A stretch of 64,000 nt of DNA, taken from positions 2,197,558 through 2,261,557 of the forward strand of contig OZ244903.1 of the NCBI GenBank assembly GCA_965221625.1, read 5' to 3'. Source of the DNA: Bin127 sp965221625. Lineage in GTDB: Bacteria; Chloroflexota; Dehalococcoidia; Lucifugimonadales; Lucifugimonadaceae. The position numbers were made by a program, and so were the translations under genes. The stretch's first letter is position 1. Each line of letters opens with the position of its first letter. Shown here piece by piece: positions 1 to 8,940 of the stretch. Below the pieces are notes generated by a model. That model saw only the letters and a program-made list of their open reading frames with translations, made no database searches and was not told the DNA's origin.

Positions 1-942
1 TGTGCCGTACGGTAAGCCGGCGTCGTAGAGAGACGCCGAACGGTACGTCAACAACCTCGCCGCATCTAACTCGGTCGCCATATCCGCCAGCATGAACTGG
101 ATCGCCTGTTTCGTAGCAATCGGTCGTCCGAACGCAGTGCGTTGTTTCGAATAGTTCAACGCCTCGTTCAATGCACCTTTGGCAAGCCCCAAACACTGCG
201 CTGCCACTGTGATCCTAGAAGAATCGATTATCTTCAAAGCAATCCGATAGCCATCTCCAATCGCGCCCAGAAGATTCGACTTTGGAACGCGGCAGTCACT
301 GAAGACCAACTCGGCGGTGCCGCTGCCACGCATGCCCATTTTCCCATGCTGCTCGTTGATCTCGAATCCCGGAGTGTCGCGTTCAACCACAAATGCCGAT
401 ACGCCTTGGTAGCCGGCATCACGGTCGGCGGTGACGAACACGGCAAACACGTCAGCAACCGAGGCGTTAGTGATGAACAGTTTGCTGCCATTGAGGACGA
501 CGTCCTCGCGGTCCTCAATCATCGCCGTCTGCAGGCCCAGCGCATCCGAACCGGTGCCGGGTTCCGTCAGCGCGAACGCCGCGATCCTCTTTCCGGCCGC
601 CAGATCCGGGCACCACCGGGCCCGCTGCTCTTCATTGCCGAAGCGATTTATCGTCTCCGATCCCAGCGAAGAATGAGTAATGAGAACCGTGCTGGTGCTG
701 CCACAAACTGCGCCCACCTCTTCTAGCACCACCATGAAGTCTCGATAGCCCATGCCGGCACCGCCTAACTCAGGCGGTATTAGGATCCCAGTCAATCCGA
801 GCTCAGCCAATCGGTCGAATTGCCGCTTGGGAAACTCTTCACGCGTATCGACCTCGTCTGCCAACGGTCGAAGCTCGTTTTCGGCGAATTCCCGAACCGT
901 TGATGCCAGCATCTGCTGCTGTTCGTTGTAGAAAGGCTCCAT
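1..942 (-). CDS. Acyl-CoA dehydrogenase, 3' end outside the window
   Basis: Reading leftward from the ATG at 940-942 gives 314 codons with no stop before the window edge, so the C-terminus is missing. The protein oxidises acyl-CoA esters at the alpha-beta bond with FAD, passing electrons to an electron-transfer flavoprotein in the cytosol. The N-terminal helical domain is followed by the family pattern AFALTEPGTGSD (about residues 122-133), then a beta domain, then KQRTAFGRPI (about 271-280), typical of the C-terminal helical domain. The catalytic glutamate region lies beyond the edge. It is divergent from ruvC across 143 bases. Family assignment is firm; chain-length preference cannot be told. 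Confidence 0.93.
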   Translation of the reverse strand, partial: MEPFYNEQQQMLASTVREFAENELRPLADEVDTREEFPKRQFDRLAELGLTGILIPPELGGAGMGYRDFMVVLEEVGAVCGSTSTVLITHSSLGSETINRFGNEEQRARWCPDLAAGKRIAAFALTEPGTGSDALGLQTAMIEDREDVVLNGSKLFITNASVADVFAVFVTADRDAGYQGVSAFVVERDTPGFEINEQHGKMGMRGSGTAELVFSDCRVPKSNLLGAIGDGYRIALKIIDSSRITVAAQCLGLAKGALNEALNYSKQRTAFGRPIATKQAIQFMLADMATELDAARLLTYRSASLYDAGLPYGT

Positions 943-1085
943 CGCCGTGACCTCGAAGAGTTCGCGCTTGCATTACAAGCCACTATCGTAGTCCATCGAC
1001 TCGCGCCGACAGTGCGATCAGAACGTCGGCATTAAAATCGGCATATCGCACGCAACGTCTGTCGTCGAGTTCAGCCCTATCAATC

Positions 1086-1616
1086 ATGCGACGTATCATC
1101 GCCATCGATCCCGCGCTAACCAAAACCGGTTACGCCGTCGTCGAAGCCAACGAGCGAGGCGATATCTCATTGCTCGAAGGTGGCATCGTAACCACAAAGC
1201 CTAGCGACTCATTAGAGAGGCGATTAGCGATTATCAACCGGACGCTTACCGAGATAATTGATGAGTTCAATCCCAACGAAATGGCAATCGAAGATCTCCA
1301 TTCGCGCTACCGCAATCTCAAGACAGCGATCGTCATGGCACATGCGCGCGGTGTAGCCTTGCTCACCGCCGGAAATGCTGACATCGGTGTTCACAACTAC
1401 GAACCGACCCGCATCAAGACGGTGGTCGCCGGCAGCGGTCGCGCTGACAAAGACCAAGTGATGCGCGCAGTCAACATGCGGCTCGCGTTGCCAAATCCAA
1501 TCACGCAAACTGACGTAGCCGACGCCATAGGCATCGCCATCTGCCACGTGCAATTGACCCTCAACGACGCAACCGTCAAGGCGGTTGCTCTGACCAAACA
1601 GACAGCACAAGCATGA
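1086..1616 (+). CDS. ruvC: Crossover junction endodeoxyribonuclease RuvC
   Basis: RuvC resolves Holliday junctions left by recombinational repair, cutting symmetrically as a metal-dependent dimer. The protein has 176 residues, the usual length. The RNase H-fold acidic residues are visible: D8 in IDPALTKTG, E69 in MAIED, and D143 and D146 in TDVADAIGIAICH, matching D7, E66, D138 and D141 of the E. coli enzyme. The last base triplets overlap the start of ruvA (ATGA), so the two are translationally coupled. The ruvC-ruvA-ruvB order is the classical one. A DNA-binding loop residue set is not diagnostic here, but identity is secure. Confidence 0.95.
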   Translation: MRRIIAIDPALTKTGYAVVEANERGDISLLEGGIVTTKPSDSLERRLAIINRTLTEIIDEFNPNEMAIEDLHSRYRNLKTAIVMAHARGVALLTAGNADIGVHNYEPTRIKTVVAGSGRADKDQVMRAVNMRLALPNPITQTDVADAIGIAICHVQLTLNDATVKAVALTKQTAQA

Positions 1617-2251
1617 TCTCATTCTTGCGAGGACAAGTCATTGATGCGCAAAACGACCCACCTCGAGTCGTCGTCCTGACTTCATGTGGCGTCGGGTATT
1701 CGGTTTCGTTGCCTGTTTTCGTGCACCAAGAACTAAACCCAAGCCGCGACGACGAAGTCGAACTTCACATCTACTACTCCGTAAGCGAGCGGCAACCTTT
1801 GCCCCTACTAGTCGGATTTCAACACCAACAAGACCGCGACTTCTTCGAGCAGTTCATCCAAGTCGAAGGCATCGGCCCTGCCCGTGCCGCCGCCGCGCTA
1901 ATCATGCCGGTCCCGACGCTTGCCCACGCCATCGAAACCGAGGACACGGCGACTATCACCTCAATGCCGGGTATCGGGCAACGAGGCGCACAGAAGATAG
2001 TGGCTTCACTAAAGGGCAAAGTTACCGATGCCGCAATGCGCACCATTGACACGTCGCCCGACATCCCACCGATATCCGCCGGGGCGCGCGCGGACGTCAT
2101 CGCCGTTCTCGTGAACCTTGGATACCGGAACGCAGAGGCAGCAACGCTCGCTGACGACGCCATCCGACGTGAACCCGAACTAGCAGACGATGCCCAAGCA
2201 CTACTGCAACGGGTGTTTCGGGAAAGAGCAGCAAGTCCGACTGTAGCTTAG
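1613..2251 (+). CDS. ruvA: Holliday junction branch migration protein RuvA
   Basis: RuvA tetramers grip the four-way junction and load the RuvB motor. The 212-residue protein has the N-terminal OB-like domain (MISFLRGQVID and the GVGYSV strand), two helix-hairpin-helix motifs (VEGIGPARAAAAL near residue 82 and MPGIGQRGAQKIV near 122) and a C-terminal three-helix domain (about 160-212) that contacts RuvB. It starts inside the ruvC stop (ATGA) and is followed by ruvB after 19 bases, so the three genes form one operon. The sequence is divergent but complete. Confidence 0.94.
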   Translation: MISFLRGQVIDAQNDPPRVVVLTSCGVGYSVSLPVFVHQELNPSRDDEVELHIYYSVSERQPLPLLVGFQHQQDRDFFEQFIQVEGIGPARAAAALIMPVPTLAHAIETEDTATITSMPGIGQRGAQKIVASLKGKVTDAAMRTIDTSPDIPPISAGARADVIAVLVNLGYRNAEAATLADDAIRREPELADDAQALLQRVFRERAASPTVA

Positions 2252-2270
2252 GAAGACGAGCTCACTCTGA

Positions 2271-3356
2271 ATGACGGAATCAGCCAGACAACGGATTGTC
2301 GGAGGTCCAGAAGAGACGCCCACTGCTTCGACCGAAGGTTCGAATCAGCAAACCCCGACCGATCCGAACGTTGATCTAGTCGCCCGAAACGATCTGCGAC
2401 CCCAGCACTTCTCCGACTACATAGGTCAGAAACACGTCGTCAACAGCATCCAAATCGCTGTAGAAGCTGCCAAGCATAGAAGCGACACTCTTGACCATGC
2501 GCTGTTCCACGGTCCGCCTGGTCTGGGAAAGACCACAATCTCGCACATCATCGCCCGAGAGATGGGGACGACGCTCGTCCACACATCCGGACCAGCTCTC
2601 GAACGTCCCGCTGACGTCGTCGGAATCCTCTCGAATCAAAAACAAGGCGACGTCCTGTTCATTGATGAAATTCACCGACTTTCGTACGCCGTGGAGGAGT
2701 ACCTGTATTCGGCGATGGAGGACTTCCGGGTCGACTTCATCACCGGTGCCGGTCCTTTCGCCAAGACGATCAATTTGCCTTTGCAGAAGTTCACCTTGAT
2801 CGGTTCCACCACCCGTGCCGGGATGCTCAGCCCGCCGTTGCGCGAACGCTTCGCGCTGACCTATCACCTCGACTACTACTCGGTGGGAGAACTCACGAAC
2901 GTGGTAAAGCGTTCCGCTAAGATACTCGACGTGCCGATTGATGATCCGAGTGCCACAGTCATCGCCAAGCGATCACGCGGCACACCTCGCATCGCGAACA
3001 ATCTGTTGCGCCGCGTGCGCGACTACGCACAGGTGCGCGGCGACGGAAACATTACTTCCGACATCGCCACACAAGCACTGCAAGTCGAAGGTGTAGACGA
3101 ACTCGGACTTGACCGCCTGGATCGGCTTTACCTCCGTACGCTCTCAACGCAGTACGCCGGCGGACCGGCCGGGATCAACGCACTTGCAGCGTCGACCAAC
3201 GAAGAAGCTCAAACTCTCGAAGACGTCGTCGAGCCGTTCCTACTGAAGATCGGCTTTATCGTCAGGACGCCACAGGGACGGAGAGCGACGAAGCAAGGCG
3301 TTCACCACATCGGCGAGTCAACCTTCAACGACCCAAACCAGCATTCACTTTTCTGA
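2271..3356 (+). CDS. ruvB: Holliday junction branch migration ATPase RuvB
   Basis: RuvB is the AAA+ motor that drives branch migration with RuvA. The 361-residue protein has an N-terminal low-complexity extension of about 40 residues, then Walker A HGPPGLGKTT, Walker B VLFIDEIHRLS, the sensor/arginine-finger stretch STTRAGMLSPPLRERF, and a C-terminal winged helix ending in the stretch TPQGRRATKQGVHH. It is the third gene of the ruvCAB operon. It faces the ABC exporter genes, which end only 13 bases away. The N-terminal extension before the conserved RPQHFSDYIGQ-type start is longer than in E. coli but common. Confidence 0.96.
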   Translation: MTESARQRIVGGPEETPTASTEGSNQQTPTDPNVDLVARNDLRPQHFSDYIGQKHVVNSIQIAVEAAKHRSDTLDHALFHGPPGLGKTTISHIIAREMGTTLVHTSGPALERPADVVGILSNQKQGDVLFIDEIHRLSYAVEEYLYSAMEDFRVDFITGAGPFAKTINLPLQKFTLIGSTTRAGMLSPPLRERFALTYHLDYYSVGELTNVVKRSAKILDVPIDDPSATVIAKRSRGTPRIANNLLRRVRDYAQVRGDGNITSDIATQALQVEGVDELGLDRLDRLYLRTLSTQYAGGPAGINALAASTNEEAQTLEDVVEPFLLKIGFIVRTPQGRRATKQGVHHIGESTFNDPNQHSLF

Positions 3357-3369
3357 CCGTCGGGGGTCA
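3354..3369. terminator. Small hairpin between convergent genes (possible bidirectional terminator)
   Basis: TGACC and GGTCA form a perfect 5-base stem around a 6-base loop. The hairpin spans the ruvB stop codon and abuts the stop of the convergent exporter gene. There is no clear T tract, so termination is only a possibility. Confidence 0.25.
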
Positions 3370-5292
3370 TTAGGTCGCACCCTCGCGTGCGAACTTGGTA
3401 GCCTCAGCTATCAACTCGTCCGGTATGTCATCGAATGAAGCGTAGTTCATCGAGTACAACCGCGCGTATAGTCCGCCCAATGCGACGAGCTCATCGTGGT
3501 TGCCCGTCTCGATTATCTCGCCGTTCTGCAAAACGATGATCCGATCCGCACCGCGGATAGTCGCCAAACGATGGGCGATAACGATGCCAGTTCGGCCTTC
3601 AAGCAGACGGGAAAGTGCCTGCTGAATGAGCAGCTCCGTATAACTGTCGATCGAAGCAGTCGCCTCGTCAAGGATCAAGATCTTGGTGTCGGCAACAATC
3701 GCCCTCGCGAATGAAATTAGCTGGCGTTGGCCCAAAGACAAGTTGCCACCGCGTTGTTCCAACTCAGTGTCGTAACCGTTCGGCAATCGCATGATGAACT
3801 CGTGTGCTCCTACCGCCCTCGCCGCCGTCACCACGTCCTCGCGAGTCGCATCGGTCTTGTTGTAGCGGATGTTCTCGTAGACAGTGTCCGAAAACAGGTA
3901 TGGCTCCTGCAACACCATGCCGATGTTGTCACCCAAGCTACTCAACTTAACGTCGCGGACGTCTTTGCCGCTGATTAGGACCTCGCCATCCCATACCTCG
4001 TAAAAACGATGCAACAACGACGTGATGCTAGTCTTTCCCGAACCAGTCGGGCCCACGAGTGCTACAGTTTCACCCGGTGCCACTTTGAAGTTGATGTTCT
4101 TGAGTATCGGCTCGTTTTCCAGATATCCGAAAGTGACGTTTCGGAACTCCACAGATCCATCGTTGTTCACTAATGGTTCCGCGCCCTCTTTGTCTTGGAT
4201 CTCGACCGGGACGTCCAAGACCTCGAAAATGCGTTCACCTGATGCCATTGCACGTTGGAAAACGGCGTAATGCATCGTTATCGACCGGATCGGGTCGAAG
4301 AACAACTGAACGTAAAGGATGAACGCCAGCATCGAGCCTATCTCGAGTGAGTTGCCCACCACCCAGTTTCCACCGACGACGATGATGATCGCCATCGCTG
4401 TCCCTGACATCGTGTCTACAACTGCGATCATGACCAACCCAATCGCCGCGGCGCGACGAGACGCCCGCAACTGCTCGCTCGCTTTCTGATCAAATATCCC
4501 TAAATTCACGCGCTCTCGGGACATCCCTTGCACCACCCTCACGCCGTTGATGTTCTCGGCGAGGGCACCGCTGGTGATTGACGCAGTTTGACGGGAATAC
4601 AGGAAAGCCCGACGTGCGATAGGCAACCAGATCGCCCGTGCAATCGCCAAGGTGGAGACAACGGCAAATGTCAACAGGGCCAAACGCCAATCCATGATGA
4701 GCATCGCAACCACGATGCCAACCAGCAACGCGAAGTCACCGATGCTGGACACTGACGTCTCCAGAAACTCCTGCAGTGCCGCAACGTCACCTTGCAGACG
4801 CGACATCATGCGCCCGACCTCGGTCTTGTCCATGAATGACATCGAGACACGTTGGAGGTGGGCGTACATCGCACGGCGCAGGTCGATCAAGATGTGCTCA
4901 GCCACGCGACCCACAATGATGCTTTGGAAGTACCCGGCCACTACGTGAAGCAACACCGCACCGACGAATACTCCTACGACGACGAACAACGCGTTCCGCG
5001 CACCTTCGCCAGATCGAGACTCGATCGACAAGACTTCGTCAACGGCGATGCGAACGATCCATGGCAATGCGAGAGCCGTCAATGCAAAGATCAATACCGC
5101 GATGATGCCGATCAACAATACGCGGCGGTATCTCCTCACGAATCCCCAAAATCGACGCACGACGTCGCCACTGAATGCTGCCGCGAAGATCTCCTGATCG
5201 GTGTCTACTGACACCTGGCGTCGTTCGACCCAACGAGGCCGGGCCTGGTCGCCGGTTCGCCGATCCTGCGAGGAAGTGTTGCTAGTTGCCAT
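3370..5292 (-). CDS. ABC exporter half-transporter, canonical catalytic site subunit
   Basis: A fused membrane and ATPase subunit of a type IV (MsbA/LmrA-like) exporter. Six membrane helices lie in about residues 50-330, followed by the nucleotide-binding domain: Walker A GPTGSGKT, signature LSLGQ (about 518-522, noncanonical for LSGGQ), Walker B ILILDEATASID with catalytic E about 543, and switch His in IAHRLAT. The ATG at 5290-5292 is chosen because GAGG lies 7 bases upstream; a TTG two codons earlier is too close. It overlaps the partner gene by 11 bases. The altered signature matches the degenerate Walker B of the partner, as in heterodimeric exporters. Substrate unknown. Confidence 0.9.
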   Translation of the reverse strand: MATSNTSSQDRRTGDQARPRWVERRQVSVDTDQEIFAAAFSGDVVRRFWGFVRRYRRVLLIGIIAVLIFALTALALPWIVRIAVDEVLSIESRSGEGARNALFVVVGVFVGAVLLHVVAGYFQSIIVGRVAEHILIDLRRAMYAHLQRVSMSFMDKTEVGRMMSRLQGDVAALQEFLETSVSSIGDFALLVGIVVAMLIMDWRLALLTFAVVSTLAIARAIWLPIARRAFLYSRQTASITSGALAENINGVRVVQGMSRERVNLGIFDQKASEQLRASRRAAAIGLVMIAVVDTMSGTAMAIIIVVGGNWVVGNSLEIGSMLAFILYVQLFFDPIRSITMHYAVFQRAMASGERIFEVLDVPVEIQDKEGAEPLVNNDGSVEFRNVTFGYLENEPILKNINFKVAPGETVALVGPTGSGKTSITSLLHRFYEVWDGEVLISGKDVRDVKLSSLGDNIGMVLQEPYLFSDTVYENIRYNKTDATREDVVTAARAVGAHEFIMRLPNGYDTELEQRGGNLSLGQRQLISFARAIVADTKILILDEATASIDSYTELLIQQALSRLLEGRTGIVIAHRLATIRGADRIIVLQNGEIIETGNHDELVALGGLYARLYSMNYASFDDIPDELIAEATKFAREGAT

Positions 5293-7204
5293 CGGCAAAC
5301 CTCATCGAAGCATCCGGAGCGTCGTCATCGGGTCTAATCTGCAACTCGTACAGATCTCGATACTTCCCGCCAGCCTCCAACAACTCGGCATGCGTGCCAC
5401 GCTCCACAATTCGACCACCTTCCAAGAACAAGATCTCATTGGCATGCATCAGCGAACTCAATCGGTGTGAAATGATGATCGTTGCGCGGTCCTGCGTCAC
5501 TTCCTGCAAGGCCGCCCGTATCCGTTGCTCGGTAGCCGCGTCGATCGCCGCCGTCGAGTCGTCAAAGACGATGATCTGGGGGTGTAGCATGATGCTCCGC
5601 GCGATCGATAGCCGTTGCCGTTGACCTCCGGACAGCGAAATCCCGCGTTCGCCAACTAACGTCCCGTATCCACCTGGTAATCGCTCTACGTACTCGCTCA
5701 TCTGGGCATTGGAGGTGGCGTCCTCAATGTTCCGATGCTCAGCCCAAGGGTCGCCGTACGCGACGTTGTTGTCGATCGTAGTCGTGAACAGGAACGTGTC
5801 CTGCTCAACGACGCCCACGGCTCTTCGGAGCGATGACAGCGTAACTTTCGAGATGTCCTGACCATCAACCAATATCCGTCCGCGAATTGGGTCGTAGAAC
5901 CGCGGTATTAGGTGTGCAAGCGTCGACTTCCCTGAGCCTGGCGGTCCGACGATGCCGATGGTGTGACCGGGACGGGCTTCAAACGAAACGTCAGTGAGAA
6001 CCTGTTCGTCGCCGAACTCATCCATGTACGCGAAGTCGATATGCTCGAAACGCAGAACACCTTCGGTGATTACAAGATCTTTCGCACCCGAATCATCAGC
6101 GATCTCTGGCACTTGGTCTAGAACTTCGAACAACCGCTTCCCGGATGTAGCACCCAGTGCCCATCCGGCGACTACCATGCCTAGCTGTCGGACGGGATTT
6201 TGCATGATCGTCATAAAAGCCAAAAACTGGGCCAAGTCCCCGAGAGAGAACGCGTCGGTCTCATCTAGCACCTTCAACCCGCCAACCAGCAACACCGATG
6301 ACATCGCTCCAAGGAACGCAAACGTGTTGATCGAAATCGCCACAGATCGCACCCCCACCAATCTGAATGCCCGATTGAATGCCTCCGTCGATGAAACGTC
6401 GTACTTTTCCATCTCATAGGGTTCGGATGAAAACGAGCGGACGACCCGGATGCCCTTGAGGTTTTCGTCCATTATCTTGGTCAGTCGCGCCATCTCTTCT
6501 TGGTATAGCCGCCAACCTCGCGAAGTTTGCAGTCTTGCGACGATCGAACGCCAAGCAACGATGGGAACGAAACTCAAACTGAGTAATGCCAACTGCCAAT
6601 CCTGATTCACCATCAGTGCGGTGCCTACACCAACGAAAATCGCGAGATAGACGACACGCAACAAACCTCGACTGGCGAAACTGCGAACTCCCTCAATGTC
6701 CAACAATCCTCGCGTCAACAGATCTCCGGTATGCACGCGGTCGTGGTAGGCGAAGCTAAGACGTTGCAGCTTTTCGTAATAGAGCATCCGCAACCTATAA
6801 CCAAGCATCTGCGCGATGCTTTCGGAGATGAACATGTGTGTGAAGGTGAAAATTCCGCGCAACACCGCCGACCCAAGCAGCAAAAGTGCCGTAGTCAGTA
6901 ATGCGCGTCGCAACTCGCCAGGGTCAAGCTCCGGACTGGAGAATATCTCCTCCACTGTCGCGACACCGCTTCCGATTAGCAAGGGAATGAATAGTTGGAA
7001 CGTCGCCGCACCGATGATGGCCACCAACGCAATCGATAGCAGCAATCGATAGCCGAGTGCCATCCGGATGATGCGCATCAAGACATTGAACGCGTTGGAC
7101 GATTCATCCGTTTCCGACTGCGATGCCGCACGGCCCGTGCTGGGAGCCGTTGATACCGCCGAGCGCAACCAGTAGCGATCGATTAGTGCCTTGATTGGTA
7201 CCAT
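5282..7204 (-). CDS. ABC exporter half-transporter, degenerate catalytic site subunit
   Basis: The first gene of a two-gene exporter operon, 640 residues. The membrane domain covers about residues 45-340. The ATPase domain has Walker A GPPGSGKST, a canonical LSGGQ signature (about 524-528) and Walker B IIVFDDSTAAID, where D549 stands in place of the catalytic glutamate. Its partner carries LSLGQ. Together one composite ATP site (this Walker A/B plus the partner signature) is degenerate and the other is canonical, the pattern known for TM287/288 and BmrCD. Expected to sit in the cytoplasmic membrane and export lipids, drugs or peptides; the substrate cannot be read from sequence. Confidence 0.9.
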   Translation of the reverse strand: MVPIKALIDRYWLRSAVSTAPSTGRAASQSETDESSNAFNVLMRIIRMALGYRLLLSIALVAIIGAATFQLFIPLLIGSGVATVEEIFSSPELDPGELRRALLTTALLLLGSAVLRGIFTFTHMFISESIAQMLGYRLRMLYYEKLQRLSFAYHDRVHTGDLLTRGLLDIEGVRSFASRGLLRVVYLAIFVGVGTALMVNQDWQLALLSLSFVPIVAWRSIVARLQTSRGWRLYQEEMARLTKIMDENLKGIRVVRSFSSEPYEMEKYDVSSTEAFNRAFRLVGVRSVAISINTFAFLGAMSSVLLVGGLKVLDETDAFSLGDLAQFLAFMTIMQNPVRQLGMVVAGWALGATSGKRLFEVLDQVPEIADDSGAKDLVITEGVLRFEHIDFAYMDEFGDEQVLTDVSFEARPGHTIGIVGPPGSGKSTLAHLIPRFYDPIRGRILVDGQDISKVTLSSLRRAVGVVEQDTFLFTTTIDNNVAYGDPWAEHRNIEDATSNAQMSEYVERLPGGYGTLVGERGISLSGGQRQRLSIARSIMLHPQIIVFDDSTAAIDAATEQRIRAALQEVTQDRATIIISHRLSSLMHANEILFLEGGRIVERGTHAELLEAGGKYRDLYELQIRPDDDAPDASMRFADGN

Positions 7205-7414
7205 TTGCGGAGCCGATTTCGCGACAGTGACTGTGCTAGCCTGAATGGTGGCGGCACTAAACGGTGGTTGCGAACTCTGAAGATTCTACTACTCGCGCAC
7301 CCTTCGACTGACGAAATCTCACCTGAAGGCAACCGAAATCCGAGCACATGCGGCGAGCCATCGGACCGCATCTTAACGTTGACCAGTTAGACCACGACAC
7401 TCAACCATTACTCA

Positions 7415-8059
7415 TTGACTACCCGCGAACGACAATCGAACCCGTACCGCGCTCGGTACGCGACCTTTGAAGACGTTGGTGCAATCGACGCCATCGTCAG
7501 ACAGGTGTTCGGAGCTCACTCGCAGTCCGCCGACGTAGACATGAAAAAGCGCAACATGACCTACATGGTTGTGGAACAACGAGCTCAGTCGAACCAAAGC
7601 AACAACGGTTCGCGGCGCAACCTTCGCGATTGGATCAAGTCCGTGTTCAGTCAGGAACACAAGCAAGGTAACGATGCTCACAACATCGCCGGTCTCGTCG
7701 GCATATGGGCACCGCTAGACCAAGCCCACGTCATGGTCGTGGCAACTCGGCCTGAGGAACAAGGTCGCGGCATCGGTGAGCTGCTCATTATCGCCACCAT
7801 CTCAGAGGCAAAACGCATCGGTGCCGCCAACGCTACATTGGAGGTGCGCAAATCGAACCAGCGCGCACAGGCACTGTACCGAAAGTACGGTTTTGTAGAA
7901 GTTGGGATACGGCACAATTACTACGCGGAAAACCGTGAAGACGCCTTGATCATGACGACGCCATCACTTATTGACGTCAACTATTCGCGGAATTTCGACG
8001 CGCGTAAAGCGGCTTATTTCAAACGGCGGGGCAACGCCCGACTGCAATTCAACGATTAA
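7415..8059 (+). CDS. GNAT-family N-acetyltransferase, RimI-like
   Basis: The 214-residue protein contains the GNAT acetyl-CoA binding motif A RPEEQGRGIGELL (about residues 110-122) followed by LEVRKSNQRAQALYRKYGF, the pattern of RimI-type N-alpha-acetyltransferases. It probably transfers acetyl groups to a protein N-terminus or a small amine. The start is TTG at 7415, because the frame is closed by a stop at 7388-7390 and no other start lies between. A tail of about 30 residues after the GNAT fold has no recognised role. The gene is divergent from the ABC exporter across 210 bases and ends 8 bases before the convergent zinc-ribbon gene. Confidence 0.82.
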   Translation: MTTRERQSNPYRARYATFEDVGAIDAIVRQVFGAHSQSADVDMKKRNMTYMVVEQRAQSNQSNNGSRRNLRDWIKSVFSQEHKQGNDAHNIAGLVGIWAPLDQAHVMVVATRPEEQGRGIGELLIIATISEAKRIGAANATLEVRKSNQRAQALYRKYGFVEVGIRHNYYAENREDALIMTTPSLIDVNYSRNFDARKAAYFKRRGNARLQFND

Positions 8060-8067
8060 CCATCTCG

Positions 8068-8817
8068 TCATCCCTGCCCGAGGAGGAACAAGATCAGCGC
8101 GATTCCCGCTCCGATCGCGAAAACTACAGTCCACATCGACCACCGCTGTTGAACCGCCAGGAACTTCTCCGCACTCTCCCACTCGCGAGCTCGCCAAGCC
8201 AACTCGTTGCCTTTGATTCCCAAAGTCAACATGACCGTTATCAACAAAGCCAAACCGATTGACCGCAACGTGGGAGAAACCGGCAACAATGGCAGAAATC
8301 CAAGGGCCGACCACCAGATGCCGTGGAGCATGCCCCAGATCGGACCGAGGATGAAGGCTGACCAATTCCAACGCCTAATCTCAGGCGGCGTCGAGTCGCT
8401 TTCCGCGTCGGATCCACCACCGCGTCTTCGCACCCGGAACGGACTCTGGCCCAAGCTTCCCTTACCTATCCGATAACCGGAAGGGTTTCTCATTCGGGAT
8501 CGCTCACGCCCGTTGAGATCATCAGATTCAGATTCATCGCCAACTGGGTCTGCGACATCCCGCGATAGGCGTTCTCCCTCCGCCAGTTCTGAACCACATA
8601 CAGAGCAATAGGAGGCGTTGAGCTCGTTCGAAGACGCGCAATCGATACAACTCGTGAAACCCAATGCGGAAGGTCGCTCTGAATCTGTGTGATACAACCG
8701 CTCCCCACATCGATCGCATGCATAGGTACCCTCTTCTGCACCGACACCGCAGTGCATGCAAAATATCAGGCCGTCGGGCGACTGTTGTAGATTGGGTTCT
8801 TGCATTGCCGGTTTCAC
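8068..8817 (-). CDS. Zinc-ribbon membrane protein with DUF2628-like domain
   Basis: A 249-residue protein with two N-terminal zinc ribbons, FCMHCGVG...CDRCG and CIDCASS...CSVCG (within the first 80 residues), a charged linker, then a DUF2628-like membrane domain: the WSAFILGPIWGMLHGIWW stretch, a hydrophobic helix, the GIKGNELAWR motif and a final helix at the C-terminus. Such proteins are of unknown function; the zinc ribbons face the cytosol if the helices are as predicted. The start is GTG at 8817 or an ATG four codons later. It ends 8 bases from the convergent acetyltransferase gene. Confidence 0.75.
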   Translation of the reverse strand: MKPAMQEPNLQQSPDGLIFCMHCGVGAEEGTYACDRCGERLYHTDSERPSALGFTSCIDCASSNELNASYCSVCGSELAEGERLSRDVADPVGDESESDDLNGRERSRMRNPSGYRIGKGSLGQSPFRVRRRGGGSDAESDSTPPEIRRWNWSAFILGPIWGMLHGIWWSALGFLPLLPVSPTLRSIGLALLITVMLTLGIKGNELAWRAREWESAEKFLAVQQRWSMWTVVFAIGAGIALILFLLGQG

Positions 8818-8940
8818 GCACCGCCTAACTTGCCGATCGCGATTGCGCCAAGTTCGAATGTCGTTACATTATGCGATTATCTTAACTTCATTCGGACTCA
8901 ATCCTGTTTCCCGCAGCGACACCAGCCACTATTGGATCTG

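Noticed and set aside
2337..2346. GGTTCGAATC, resembling a tRNA T-arm
   Set aside because: It lies inside the ruvB reading frame and no acceptor or anticodon arm can be built around it.
7224..7234. ACAGTGACTGT palindrome between divergent genes
   Set aside because: Only 5-base arms and no promoter element beside it; likely chance.
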